The translations under genes and the position numbers were made by a program. The notes below the pieces were generated by a model that did not search any database, was not told where the DNA came from, and saw nothing but the letters and a program-made list of their open reading frames with translations. Shown piece after piece: positions 7,211 through 15,896 of a stretch of 64,000 nucleotides of DNA (positions within the stretch are counted from its first letter, which is position 1; each line of letters opens with the position of its first letter). This DNA comes from Streptomyces tirandamycinicus (GTDB lineage: Bacteria; Actinomycetota; Actinomycetes; Streptomycetales; Streptomycetaceae), in the NCBI RefSeq assembly GCF_003097515.1, contig NZ_CP029188.1, positions 4,413,001 through 4,477,000 of the forward strand. Reading direction: 5' to 3'.

Positions 7211-8422
7211 TCAGTGGCCCGTCACCCGGACCCGGAACTCGCCCTCCGCGACCCGCGCCCTCAGCTCCTCGTCCGCCGACACCTCACCGGCCGCGCGCAC
7301 CACCGTGCCGTCCTCGCGCTGCAGCACCGCGTACCCCCGCTCCAGCGTCGCCGCCGGCGACAGCGCGACGACGCGCGCGTGGGTGTGGGCCAGCTCGGAG
7401 TCCGCGCGGTCCAACAGATGCCCCAGAACCCGCCGGCCCCGGGCGGCCAGGGCGTCCGTCTCCTGCTCGCGCTCCTCCACCATCCGGTGCGGATGCTCCA
7501 TGACACGCCGGTGCAGACAGTGCTGCAGCCCTCGTTCCTCGCGCTCCAGCAGACCGCGGACCGTCCTCAGCGCACGATCCCGCAGCGTCCGCACCCGGTC
7601 CAGCTCCTCGCCGACGTCGGGCACGACCTTCTTCGCGGCGTCCGTCGGCGTCGAGGCCCGCAGATCGGCCACCAGATCCAGCAGCGGGGAGTCCGGCTCG
7701 TGCCCGATGGCGGACACCACGGGAGTACGGCAGTCGGCGACCGCGCGCACCAGCTGCTCGTCCGAGAACGGCAGCAGATCCTCCACGCTGCCACCGCCGC
7801 GCGCCACGATGATCACGTCCACGCCCACGTGCTCGTCCAGATCCTTCACCGCCTGGATCACCTGCGGCACCGCGCGCACGCCTTGGACGGCGACGTTGCG
7901 CACCTCGAAGCGGACGGCGGGCCACCGCCTCCGCGCGTTCTCCAGCACGTCCCGCTCGGCCGCGGAGGCCCGGCCGCAGACCAGGCCGACCAGTTGCGGC
8001 AGGAACGGCAGGGGCCTCTTGCGGTCCGGCGCGAACAGGCCCTCGGCGCCGAGCGACCGCTTCAGGCGCTCCAGCCGTGCCAGCAGCTCGCCGATGCCGA
8101 CGGGCCTTATCTCGGCGGCCCGGAGCGAGAGCTGCCCGCGTGGGGCGTACCACTCCGGCTTGGCGTGGACGACCACGCGCGCGCCCTCGGTGACGGCGTC
8201 CGCGACCGCGTCGAACACCTGCCGGTAGCAGGTGACGCTCACCGAGATGTCGTACGCGGGGTCGCGCAGCGTCAGGAAGACCACCCCGGCGCCGGGACGG
8301 CGGGAGAGCTGGGTGATCTGGCCCTCGACCCAGACCGCGCCCAGCCGGTCGATCCACCCTCCGATGAGCCGTGACACCTCGCCGACGGGCAGGGGGGCTT
8401 CGGCTGACGTAGTGAGACCCAT
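7211..8422 (-). CDS. xseA: Exodeoxyribonuclease VII large subunit
   Basis: A 403-residue XseA. An N-terminal OB fold (about 15-105; WVEGQITQLSRRPGAGVVFLTLRD) binds single-stranded DNA. A catalytic region follows (about 130-310), with VICGRASAAERDVL-like and D-V-I-I-V-A-R-G-G-G-S-V-E-D-L-L-P-F-S-D-E motifs and S-A-I-G-H-E-P-D-S-P-L. A C-terminal coiled coil ends in the L-x-R-G-Y-A-V-L signature. The frame extends upstream, but homology begins at MGLTTSAEAPLPVGEVS. The ATG at 8422 fits a leaderless promoter (TACCCT at 8430-8435, 7-nt gap). It is divergent from ispH. Confidence 0.95.
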   Translation of the reverse strand: MGLTTSAEAPLPVGEVSRLIGGWIDRLGAVWVEGQITQLSRRPGAGVVFLTLRDPAYDISVSVTCYRQVFDAVADAVTEGARVVVHAKPEWYAPRGQLSLRAAEIRPVGIGELLARLERLKRSLGAEGLFAPDRKRPLPFLPQLVGLVCGRASAAERDVLENARRRWPAVRFEVRNVAVQGVRAVPQVIQAVKDLDEHVGVDVIIVARGGGSVEDLLPFSDEQLVRAVADCRTPVVSAIGHEPDSPLLDLVADLRASTPTDAAKKVVPDVGEELDRVRTLRDRALRTVRGLLEREERGLQHCLHRRVMEHPHRMVEEREQETDALAARGRRVLGHLLDRADSELAHTHARVVALSPAATLERGYAVLQREDGTVVRAAGEVSADEELRARVAEGEFRVRVTGH

Positions 8423-8429
8423 GCCCGCG

Positions 8430-8435
8430 AGGGTA
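8430..8435 (-). promoter_or_regulatory. Leaderless -10 element for xseA
   Basis: On the minus strand, TACCCT is followed by 7 nt and the ATG at 8422, with no Shine-Dalgarno sequence. It decides the start inside a much longer open frame. Confidence 0.5.
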
Positions 8436-8671
8436 ACGGCCGCCTCCGACACGTCCGGTCCGGCGGCACCGTCCCGCTCCGTCCCGCTCCGGTCCACACC
8501 GCGCCCCGGCCGCACCCCGCGGGATACCGCGGTATCCCCTGGGCACCCCGCGGCGGCCCGAGGCGCACGCTCCCGGCGGCGGTCCGCCCCGGGGCGGACC
8601 GCCGCACGGGCCGGGGACCGGCACCGCGACCTCAGCCCCGTGGGCGATCGTTCGGCCGTCCGGCGCGCCCT

Positions 8672-8677
8672 TACGAT
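8672..8677 (+). promoter_or_regulatory. Leaderless -10 element for ispH
   Basis: TACGAT ends 7 nt before the ATG at 8685, placing the transcript start at the A of that ATG and arguing against the in-frame ATG at 8676. Confidence 0.5.
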
Positions 8678-8684
8678 GGGGGAC

Positions 8685-9665
8685 ATGACTGCAACGAACG
8701 CCCGCCGCGTCCTCCTCGCCGCACCCCGTGGCTACTGCGCGGGCGTGGACCGTGCCGTGATCGCCGTGGAGAAGGCCCTCGAGCAGTACGGCGCCCCGAT
8801 CTACGTCCGTCACGAGATCGTCCACAACAAGTACGTGGTGCAGACCCTGGAGAAGAAGGGCGCGATCTTCGTCGAGACGACGGAGGAGGTCCCCGAGGGG
8901 TCCATCGTCATGTTCTCGGCGCACGGCGTGGCCCCCGTCGTCCACGAGGAGGCCGCCGAGCGGAAGCTGGCCACCATCGACGCGACCTGCCCCCTGGTGA
9001 CGAAGGTCCACAAGGAGGCCGTGCGGTACGCGAAGGACGACTTCGACATCCTCCTCATCGGCCACGAGGGCCACGAGGAGGTCATCGGCACCACCGGCGA
9101 GGCCCCGGAGCACATCACCCTGGTCGACGGCCCCGAGGACGTGGACAAGGTCGAGGTCCGCGACCCGTCCAGGGTCGTCTGGCTGTCGCAGACCACGCTC
9201 TCCGTGGACGAGACGATGGAGACCGTGGACCGGCTGAAGACCAAGTTCCCGCTGCTGGTCTCCCCGCCGAGCGACGACATCTGCTACGCCACGCAGAACC
9301 GCCAGATCGCGGTGAAGCAGATGGGCGCCGAGGCGGATTTGGTCATCGTCGTCGGCTCGCAGAACTCCTCCAACTCCAAGCGGCTCGTCGAGGTCGCCCT
9401 GGGCGCGGGCGCCCGCGACGCCCACCTCGTGGACTACGCGCGCGAGATCGACGAGGCCTGGCTGGAGGGCGTCTCCACCGTGGGCGTCACGTCGGGCGCG
9501 TCGGTGCCGGAGGTGCTGGTCGAGGAAGTCCTGGAGTGGCTGTCGCAGCGCGGATTCGAGGACGTCGAGATCGTCAAGGCCGCCGAGGAGTCGATCACCT
9601 TCTCGCTGCCCAAGGAACTCCGCCGCGACCTGCGGGCCGAGGCGTCGTCGCTCGTCGAGGACTGA
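8685..9665 (+). CDS. ispH: 4-hydroxy-3-methylbut-2-enyl diphosphate reductase
   Basis: A 326-residue IspH (LytB), the last enzyme of the MEP isoprenoid pathway; it reduces HMBPP to IPP and DMAPP with a [4Fe-4S] cluster. The three cluster cysteines are visible: C18 (P-R-G-Y-C-A-G-V-D-R-A), C102 (A-T-C-P-L-V-T-K-V-H) and C200 (D-D-I-C-Y-A-T-Q-N-R-Q). The substrate-binding S-Q-N-S-S-N-S segment and the T-S-G-A-S-V-P segment are present. The open frame extends far upstream, but homology and the leaderless promoter fix the start. It is divergent from xseA. Confidence 0.97.
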   Translation: MTATNARRVLLAAPRGYCAGVDRAVIAVEKALEQYGAPIYVRHEIVHNKYVVQTLEKKGAIFVETTEEVPEGSIVMFSAHGVAPVVHEEAAERKLATIDATCPLVTKVHKEAVRYAKDDFDILLIGHEGHEEVIGTTGEAPEHITLVDGPEDVDKVEVRDPSRVVWLSQTTLSVDETMETVDRLKTKFPLLVSPPSDDICYATQNRQIAVKQMGAEADLVIVVGSQNSSNSKRLVEVALGAGARDAHLVDYAREIDEAWLEGVSTVGVTSGASVPEVLVEEVLEWLSQRGFEDVEIVKAAEESITFSLPKELRRDLRAEASSLVED

Positions 9666-9700
9666 CGGCCCCGACCGGGCCGGGCCGGCGGCCCGGTCGA

Positions 9701-9761
9701 TCCGGAGCGGCATACGGCGGTCCGGAGCGGCATACGGCGATCCCGGAGCGGCATACGGCGA
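9701..9761. repeat. 3 x 20-bp tandem repeat between ispH and ppgK
   Basis: TCCGGAGCGGCATACGGCGG (9701-9720) is followed by a copy differing only in its last base (9721-9740) and a third with one inserted C (9741-9761). It lies 36 bp after the ispH stop. Confidence 0.9.
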
Positions 9762-9821
9762 ACGGGGAGGGAAGTCCGGCGAAGCCCCCGCCGTCGGGGA
9801 GTGACGGTCAGCCCTTCCTCG

Positions 9822-9827
9822 TAACGT
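9822..9827 (+). promoter_or_regulatory. Leaderless -10 element for ppgK
   Basis: TAACGT ends 7 nt before the ATG at 9835. It favours that start over the in-frame GTG at 9829, which would lie inside the promoter. Confidence 0.5.
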
Positions 9828-9834
9828 TGTGTCC

Positions 9835-10578
9835 ATGAACGTCTTCGGAGTGGACATCGGCGGATCGGGGATCAAGGGCGCCCCCGTGGACCTGGACCGC
9901 GGCGAGCTCGTCGAACCCCGTCACAAGGTACTCACCCCGCACCCGGCCGCGCCCGAGCCCGTGGCCGACTGCGTCGCGGAGGTGGTGCGGCACTTCGGCT
10001 GGTCGGGCCCTGTCGGGGTCACCTTCCCCGGAGTGGTCACAGGCTCGGTCATCCGTACGGCCGCCAACGTGGACAAGAACTGGATCGACGTCGACGCAGC
10101 CGAACTGCTGCACGAACGGCTCGGCGTGCCGGTGACCGTGCTGAACGACGCGGACGCCGCCGGAGTGGCCGAGATGACCTTCGGGGCCGGCAAGGGCCGC
10201 AAGGGCACGGTGATGCTGCTGACCCTGGGCACCGGCATCGGCAGTGCGCTCTTCGTGGACGGCAGGCTCGTCCCGAACACGGAGCTCGGCCATCTGGAGC
10301 TGCACGGCCACGAGGCCGAGAAGCGGGCGTCGACCAAGGTCAAGGAGGACGAGGGGCTGAGCTGGGAGCACTGGGCCCGCCGGGTCCAGAAGTACCTGGC
10401 CCACCTGGAGATGCTGTTCTCGCCCGAGTTGTTCATCCTCGGCGGCGGGGTGAGCCGCAAGGCGGACAAGTTCATTCCGCTGCTCCACCACATCCGGGCG
10501 GAGATCGTCCCGGCCCAGCTGCGGAACAACGCGGGAATCGTCGGAGCGGCGATGACGGCGGCGGCCCGGCACGACTGA
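9835..10578 (+). CDS. ppgK: Polyphosphate glucokinase
   Basis: A 247-residue ROK-family kinase of the actinobacterial polyphosphate/ATP glucokinase type, phosphorylating glucose to glucose 6-phosphate. It has the N-terminal phosphate loop F-G-V-D-I-G-G-S-G-I-K-G, a V-T-F-P-G-V-V segment, the catalytic-aspartate segment L-N-D-A-D-A-A-G, the L-T-L-G-T-G-I-G-S-A-L loop, the N-T-E-L-G-H-L-E-L segment and G-G-G-V-S-R-K. Length is normal. It is convergent with the DUF6542 gene, with a hairpin between them. Confidence 0.94.
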   Translation: MNVFGVDIGGSGIKGAPVDLDRGELVEPRHKVLTPHPAAPEPVADCVAEVVRHFGWSGPVGVTFPGVVTGSVIRTAANVDKNWIDVDAAELLHERLGVPVTVLNDADAAGVAEMTFGAGKGRKGTVMLLTLGTGIGSALFVDGRLVPNTELGHLELHGHEAEKRASTKVKEDEGLSWEHWARRVQKYLAHLEMLFSPELFILGGGVSRKADKFIPLLHHIRAEIVPAQLRNNAGIVGAAMTAAARHD

Positions 10579-10607
10579 GCCGTCCCGCCGGCACGGCGGA
10601 CCGCGGG

Positions 10608-10639
10608 GAGGCGCCCGTCGCGCCGCGGACGGGCACCTC
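10608..10639. terminator. Hairpin between ppgK and the DUF6542 gene
   Basis: Inverted repeat GAGGCGCCCGTC (10608-10619) pairs with GACGGGCACCTC (10628-10639), 11 of 12 positions, with an 8-nt loop, between convergent stop codons. Confidence 0.65.
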
Positions 10640-10641
10640 CC

Positions 10642-11283
10642 TCAGGCGCGGCGCGGCGGTACGGAAGGCCGCCGGGAGCGGCGCCGGGTCGTCATCAGCC
10701 GGATCTTCCGCACGGTCGCGATCAGACCGGCGACGAGCGTGCCCCCGTACAGCCAGCCCGCCTGCACGGCCAGCGCGGTGACGACGGCCATGACCTCGAC
10801 ACCGATGCCCCCGGATCCGCCGGTCCCGGCCGAACCACCCGTGATCGGGACCAGTCCCACGGCGAACGCGATCGGCACGCTGATCGGTGCGGTGACCAGG
10901 TCGGCGCCGCGCACCCAGAACCCGGTCAGAGCGCTGACCGGCAGGAACAGCACCCCGTACATGATGGCGGAGCCGTCGAACAGCAACTGGTCGAGTGAGC
11001 CGATCACCAGCATCAGGGTGCAGGCGAACAGGCCGGCGCCCAGTCCGGTCAGCCGCGGGTTGGGCAGCCTGCGCAGGGCCGCCACCACCGGGGGCCCCTG
11101 GCGCCCGGGCCGCTTCCCGGCCCGCTGGGGGGCGTCCGGCTGCCCGGGTCCACCGGGCCGGGCCGTCACCCGGTACACCGAGGTGCCCTCGATGAGAGCG
11201 CCCTTGGAGAGGGGGGTCTGCTGCGAAAGAGGGGCCTGCGGCCGCGGCTGCCTCGAGGGGGTACCAGTCCTTTGCTGCTCCAC
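10642..11283 (-). CDS. DUF6542 integral membrane protein
   Basis: A 213-residue protein of unknown function with a long polar, Pro/Gln/Arg-rich cytoplasmic N-terminus (about 1-75). Four hydrophobic segments follow (about 80-100, 104-124, 128-150, 162-185), with a Gly/Ser-rich loop (GGSAGTGGSGGIG), and then a very basic tail (TTRRRSRRPSVPPRRA). This matches the DUF6542 proteins found between ppgK and ychF in streptomycetes. The GTG start at 11283 fits a leaderless promoter (TACGTT, 6-nt gap). Confidence 0.8.
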   Translation of the reverse strand: MEQQRTGTPSRQPRPQAPLSQQTPLSKGALIEGTSVYRVTARPGGPGQPDAPQRAGKRPGRQGPPVVAALRRLPNPRLTGLGAGLFACTLMLVIGSLDQLLFDGSAIMYGVLFLPVSALTGFWVRGADLVTAPISVPIAFAVGLVPITGGSAGTGGSGGIGVEVMAVVTALAVQAGWLYGGTLVAGLIATVRKIRLMTTRRRSRRPSVPPRRA

Positions 11284-11289
11284 GTGACC

Positions 11290-11295
11290 AACGTA
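11290..11295 (-). promoter_or_regulatory. Leaderless -10 element for the DUF6542 gene
   Basis: On the minus strand, TACGTT then GGTCAC precede the GTG at 11283, the leaderless spacing; no ribosome-binding sequence is present. Confidence 0.5.
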
Positions 11296-11465
11296 GGTCG
11301 CGATGTGCGATCAGTACGTCACAGGACACGCCCTTTGGGAGAGCTTGGTCAAGAGTTCGAGGCGTCGCACGCGTGACGTACTCCGGCGGCCCGCCCGTAA
11401 ACTGGGGGATCGGCCCACTCCCGGGCCCGGCCACCAGCCAGTCCGCACTCCAGGAAGTCGCCAAC

Positions 11466-12554
<1,089 letters not shown>

Positions 12555-12662
12555 TACGTTCGGCGAAAGGCCGTCTGACCTGCAGTGGAGCGGGTTGGGC
12601 GGCCTTTGCGGTCCGCACGGAGTCCGCAGCGTGCTGGATGGGTCCGGCATGCGGGGGAGCAG

Positions 12663-12985
12663 TTACGCCGCTTCGTTGACCTGTGGCTGGGTGTCGGCGG
12701 ACTGGTCCGCGTATGCCTTGTCGACCGCGGCCCGGGTCCGCTCCTCGGAGTCTGGCCACAGGTGGGTGTAGATGTTCAGCGTCATGGCTGCGTTGGTGTG
12801 GCCGAGACGCTCGGAGACCGTCTTCACGGACTCGCCGTGCTTGATCAGCAGGCTGGCGTAATGGTGCCGGAGGGCGTGGGGTCCGGTGCCCTTCCGTATG
12901 CCGGCCTTCGAACAGGCGGGCCGCCAGGTCCCGTCCATGAAGTGCGTGTAGACCACGGGTCCGCCTTGCGGCGCGGTGAAGATCC
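12663..12985 (-). pseudogene. Tyrosine recombinase (integrase), C-terminal remnant
   Basis: About 105 codons of a tyrosine recombinase catalytic domain remain. They include the H-A-L-R-H-H-Y-A-S-L-L box (with the second catalytic Arg), the S-E-R-L-G-H-T-N-A-A-M-T-L-N segment and the I-Y-T-H-L nucleophile Tyr. The N-terminal two thirds, with the arm- and core-binding domains and first catalytic Arg, are missing. Homology stops at about 12985, where unrelated plus-strand coding sequence begins. The orientation puts the C-terminus toward attL, as in many integrative elements. Confidence 0.82.
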
Positions 12986-12995
12986 AGCAGGGCAC

Positions 12996-13469
12996 TGGCC
13001 CGCGCGGGCTCGTGCCGCCTGTCTGGCGATGACGCGCAACGAGGTGGTCCAGGACGAGCAGACGACGCTCAGAACGCGGCTGCTGCGGGACAACCGCCGG
13101 GTCTTCGACCAAGAGGGCGGCAGGGAGGCTCTGCGCAGCCAGGACCTGCTCGCCGTGCTGATCCAGGACGCCGAGGCTCCGTGGGCGGGGTACGGCACCA
13201 AGGGGCTCAACGCCTACCACCCGGCGAACCTGCTCCGGGACTTCGGCATCAGCCCGGCCAACCACCGGTTCGAGAACGGCAGGCAGGCCAAGGCGTACGC
13301 CCGCAACCCGTTCGTGGACGCCTGGGCCCGCTACTGCCCTGACTCCGGCCAACCGGCATCCACCGAGCAACCGGCCGGACTCACCCGGGGCAAGCCACCT
13401 GCCCCTCCGTCCGGGTCGCTTCCCGCCGGCCCGGCCATCGGGCCGGGAAGCCCCCGGCCTGCTCGCTGA
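12996..13469 (+). pseudogene. DUF3631 domain protein, C-terminal remnant
   Basis: An open stretch reads ARARAACLAMTRNEVVQDEQ, then L-R-D-N-R-R-V-F-D-Q-E-G-G-R-E-A-L-R-S-Q-D-L-L and A-Y-A-R-N-P-F-V-D-A-W-A-R-Y-C-P. This resembles the C-terminal part of DUF3631 proteins, which in actinobacterial integrative elements and phages are fused to an N-terminal helicase/ATPase region. That region is absent; the sequence enters mid-domain at the junction with the recombinase remnant. An ATG at 13029 has no good ribosome site, so expression is doubtful. The tail is low-complexity Pro/Gly. Confidence 0.65.
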
Positions 13470-13649
13470 CACCCGAACCGCAGCGATCCGTCGCATCCGT
13501 CCCCGCGCAGGTCAGCGTGGGGACGGATCTCCTCGACGTTACGGATCACTCCGTACCTGCGGCCCTCTCCGTACCTGTGCTGACCAGCCACGCGACGGAT
13601 GGGACGGACGCGACGAACCTTCACCCTTCACCACTGACGGAGCACCACG

Positions 13650-14339
13650 ATGTCCGAATCGAAGGACGACAACACCACCTCCCGCCGCAGCAGGAAGCTG
13701 TTCAGGCTCCCCCGACGACCAGCAGCAAGCTGGAGCGAACGAGCCTCTAACGAGGCTTCGTCCGCGCTTGCCCCTGCCCCAGGGGTGGCGGAGGACGAGG
13801 CCGAGCGCCAAGGGGCGCCCGAGCCGGAGCAGGGGGTGGCTGAGGACTCCGACCGGCCCGCTGCCGCCACTGCTCCTCCCGATACGCCGGCTCCGGCACC
13901 GCCGACCGTCGAGCAGCCCTCCTGGCGGGATCTCGATGCCCCCGCCCTGCCCGCACAGATGAACCGCAAGCGCACCGTCGAGAAGCGCGACCAGGAGAAG
14001 ACCATCCGCTTCACGCCCAGCGCGGTTGAGGAGATCAGCGCCGCCGCTCAGCAGCGTGGTCGGAGGTTCGCCGGATTCGTCGGGGACGCGGCCCTGGCCG
14101 TCGCACGAGGCACAGCAGGGACGCTCGGCAGCCCGGAGGACGATCCTCTTCGCCCGCTGATCGAGGCCGTCGAGGCGCACACGGTCGCGCTGAACCGCAT
14201 CGGCGGCAACCTCAACCAGATCACCGCAGCATCACACCGAAGCTTCCGGCGTGTGCTGCCCCGCAGAACCATTCGTCCTCGATGCCCTCACGCTGGGCGT
14301 TCCCGTCGAATAGTTTCTTGGGCCGTCGGGAAGCGTTAA
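13650..14339 (+). pseudogene. MobC-like relaxosome accessory protein, 3' end replaced
   Basis: The start (ATG at 13650 with GGAG upstream) and about 190 codons look genuine. A charged, Pro/Ala-rich N-terminus is followed by R-K-R-T-V-E-K-R-D-Q-E-K-T-I-R-F-T-P-S-A-V-E-E-I, a ribbon-helix-helix-like segment, then A-L-N-R-I-G-G-N-L-N-Q-I, typical of MobC proteins that help relaxases at oriT. After NLNQITA (about 14228) the sequence turns into unrelated Arg-rich residues. It stops at 14337-14339, in the target duplication of the IS element. No relaxase gene follows. The 110 bp between 14228 and the IS is unidentified. Confidence 0.65.
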
Positions 14340-15197
14340 GAGGCCGTTTCTGATGGCGTGATCGCTCGTTGAGCCGTGCATGACGGATCTGGTGGAGCGG
14401 TTGGTACCGGACGAGCTGTGGACGCTGTTTCGGCGGGTGGTGCCGCCGACAGAGGTCATACGCCCCCAGGGCGGCGGCAAACGGAGGGCCGGTGACCGCG
14501 AGTGCCTGGCGGCGATCATCTTCGTGGCCACCTCGGGCTGCACCTGGCGGCAGCTGCCACCAGTGTTCGGGCCGGCCTGGCCCACCGTCTACCGCCGCTT
14601 CACCCAGTGGAGCCGGGACCGGGTCTGGGCCAGGCTGCACCGCGTCATCCTCGACGAACTCGGCGCCCGGGGCGAGCTGGATTGGTCGCGGTGCGCGATC
14701 GACTCCGTCAGCGTCCGGGCGGCAAAAGGGGGCCACTGACCGGACCGAATCCGACCGACCGCGGCAAGCCGGGATCGAAAATACACCTGATCACCGACCG
14801 AAACGGCGTGCCGCTGTCGCTGGGCATCTCCGGCGCCAACATGCACGACAGCCTCGGCCTGGAGCCGCTCGTGCGCGGGATCCCGCCCATCCGCTCCCGC
14901 CGCGGCCCGCGCCGCCGACGTCCGGCCAAGCTCCACGCCGACAAGGGCTACGACTACGACCACCTGCGGAAATGGCTTCGTAAGCGTCGCATCCGCCACC
15001 GCATCGCCCGCAAGGGCATCGAGTCGTCCACGCGGCTCGGCCGACACCGCTGGGTCGTCGAGAGGACGGTCTCCTGGCTGGCCGGATGCCGACGTCTGCA
15101 CCGCCGTTACGAGCGCAAGGCCGAGCACTTCCTGGCCTTCGTCGGCATAGCCGCAGCCCTCATCAGCTACCGCCGACTCACCAACTGAAACAACGTC
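14340..15197 (+). mobile_element. IS5-family insertion sequence, apparently complete
   Basis: About 858 bp. Imperfect terminal inverted repeats are GAGGCCGTTTCTGATGG (left) and, read inward, GACGTTGTTTCAGTTGG (right), 12 of 17 matching. TAA flanks both sides (14337-14339 and 15198-15200), consistent with a 3-bp target duplication. It contains one transposase gene with a -1 frameshift. The ends are inferred by eye and could shift by a few bases. Confidence 0.72.
14380..15188 (+). CDS. IS5-family transposase (programmed -1 frameshift)
   Basis: Two overlapping frames encode one DDE transposase. Frame A (14380-14739) starts MTDLVERLVPDELWTLFRRV and contains the first catalytic Asp (C-A-I-D-S-V, near residue 108). 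Frame B continues G-P-L-T-G-P-N-P-T-D-R-G-K-P-G-S-K, with the second Asp (H-A-D-K-G-Y-D) and the Glu (W-V-V-E-R-T-V-S-W-L), ending at 15188. The A4G5 run at 14724-14732, just before the frame-A stop, is the likely slippage site: a -1 shift there joins the frames to give about 269 residues. Frameshifting is known in IS5 relatives, so this is more likely an active gene than a mutation. Confidence 0.85.
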
Positions 15198-15200
15198 TAA

Positions 15201-15497
15201 GGGGCCGGGATCTGCTGGGTAGCAATTTGACCGGGGCAAGGGTCCTGCAAGGTCTACTTCCACACCGCTCTCGATTGCGAACCTCTGAGACTGGCGACCT
15301 GAACGGCGTGTCCGACCTGTAGTGGCAGCAGGTCCAGCCGCCTGGTGCTGATGATCCGGGGCTTGGAGAGTGTTCACGCGGTGACCGCCTCGGGACGTTT
15401 GACGAGCTGACCGCGTCCACCGCCAGGCAGGCCGAACCCGAGCGGCGCCGCTATACTCTCGCGTACTTGCATCGCTTGTGAGACAGGGGGGCCAACT
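15201..15497. other. Upstream region of the conflict module
   Basis: No gene is seen in 15201-15497. A TATACT at 15452-15457 is a good -10 hexamer in GC-rich surroundings and would start the EACC1-caspase transcript about 34 nt before the GTG. No consensus -35 is visible. An AGGGGGG ribosome site precedes the GTG at 15498. Confidence 0.45.
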
Positions 15498-15869
15498 GTG
15501 CGCATCAGTCTGGTTCGTGTGGACGGCGCGGGGGACCTTTCCTCGCTCCGGGACGCCGTCAACCGGCACGTAGCAAGGCCAGACTTCACAGCCGAGGTCA
15601 TCAAGAAGCCTACCGCGCCCGGGGACATGGGCGTAATGGACGAGGGACTCGCCTTCGCCTCCCAGCACCCGGAGGTCGTTGAGGGAGCCCTGACCGCTTT
15701 CCTTATCTGGCTGGAGGCACGTCTCGGACGGACCAGCACTTGGACGGTATCCAACGGCAGGCGCACCGTGCAGGTGGAGGCGACGAAACTCGACCGTCGC
15801 ACGCGAGAGTCCATCGCGGAGCTTCTGAAGGACCAGGACGAGGAAGACACAGAGCGACCGGGCAGCTGA
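15498..15869 (+). CDS. EACC1-like effector-associated component
   Basis: A 123-residue protein resembling effector-associated constant component 1 (EACC1), a small alpha/beta protein placed beside caspase, protease or STAND-NTPase effectors in actinobacterial conflict systems. It starts MRISLVRVDGAGDLSSLRDA; further features are A-P-G-D-M-G-V-M-D-E, a helix E-G-A-L-T-A-F-L-I-W-L-E-A-R-L, a strand pair S-T-W-T-V-S-N-G-R-R-T-V-Q-V-E-A-T, and a charged tail. EACC1 proteins share the P-G-x-M-G turn and the final D-G-R-x-V-x-V-x-A hairpin. The next gene starts 27 bp downstream, so the two are probably co-transcribed. Its biochemical role is not established. Confidence 0.7.
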   Translation: MRISLVRVDGAGDLSSLRDAVNRHVARPDFTAEVIKKPTAPGDMGVMDEGLAFASQHPEVVEGALTAFLIWLEARLGRTSTWTVSNGRRTVQVEATKLDRRTRESIAELLKDQDEEDTERPGS

Positions 15870-15896
15870 GTCCGTCCCTGAGGAAGAGGGCCGTTG

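Noticed and set aside
7284..9875. An 863-codon minus-strand frame across xseA and ispH
   Set aside because: It is a shadow of two well-supported genes; its sequence is compositionally biased and lacks motifs.
14221..14736. A minus-strand frame opposite the IS transposase ending F-C-G-A-A-H-A-G-S-F-G-V-M-L-R
   Set aside because: Most of it is antisense to the transposase. The last about 35 codons cover unidentified sequence, but no separate start supports a gene.
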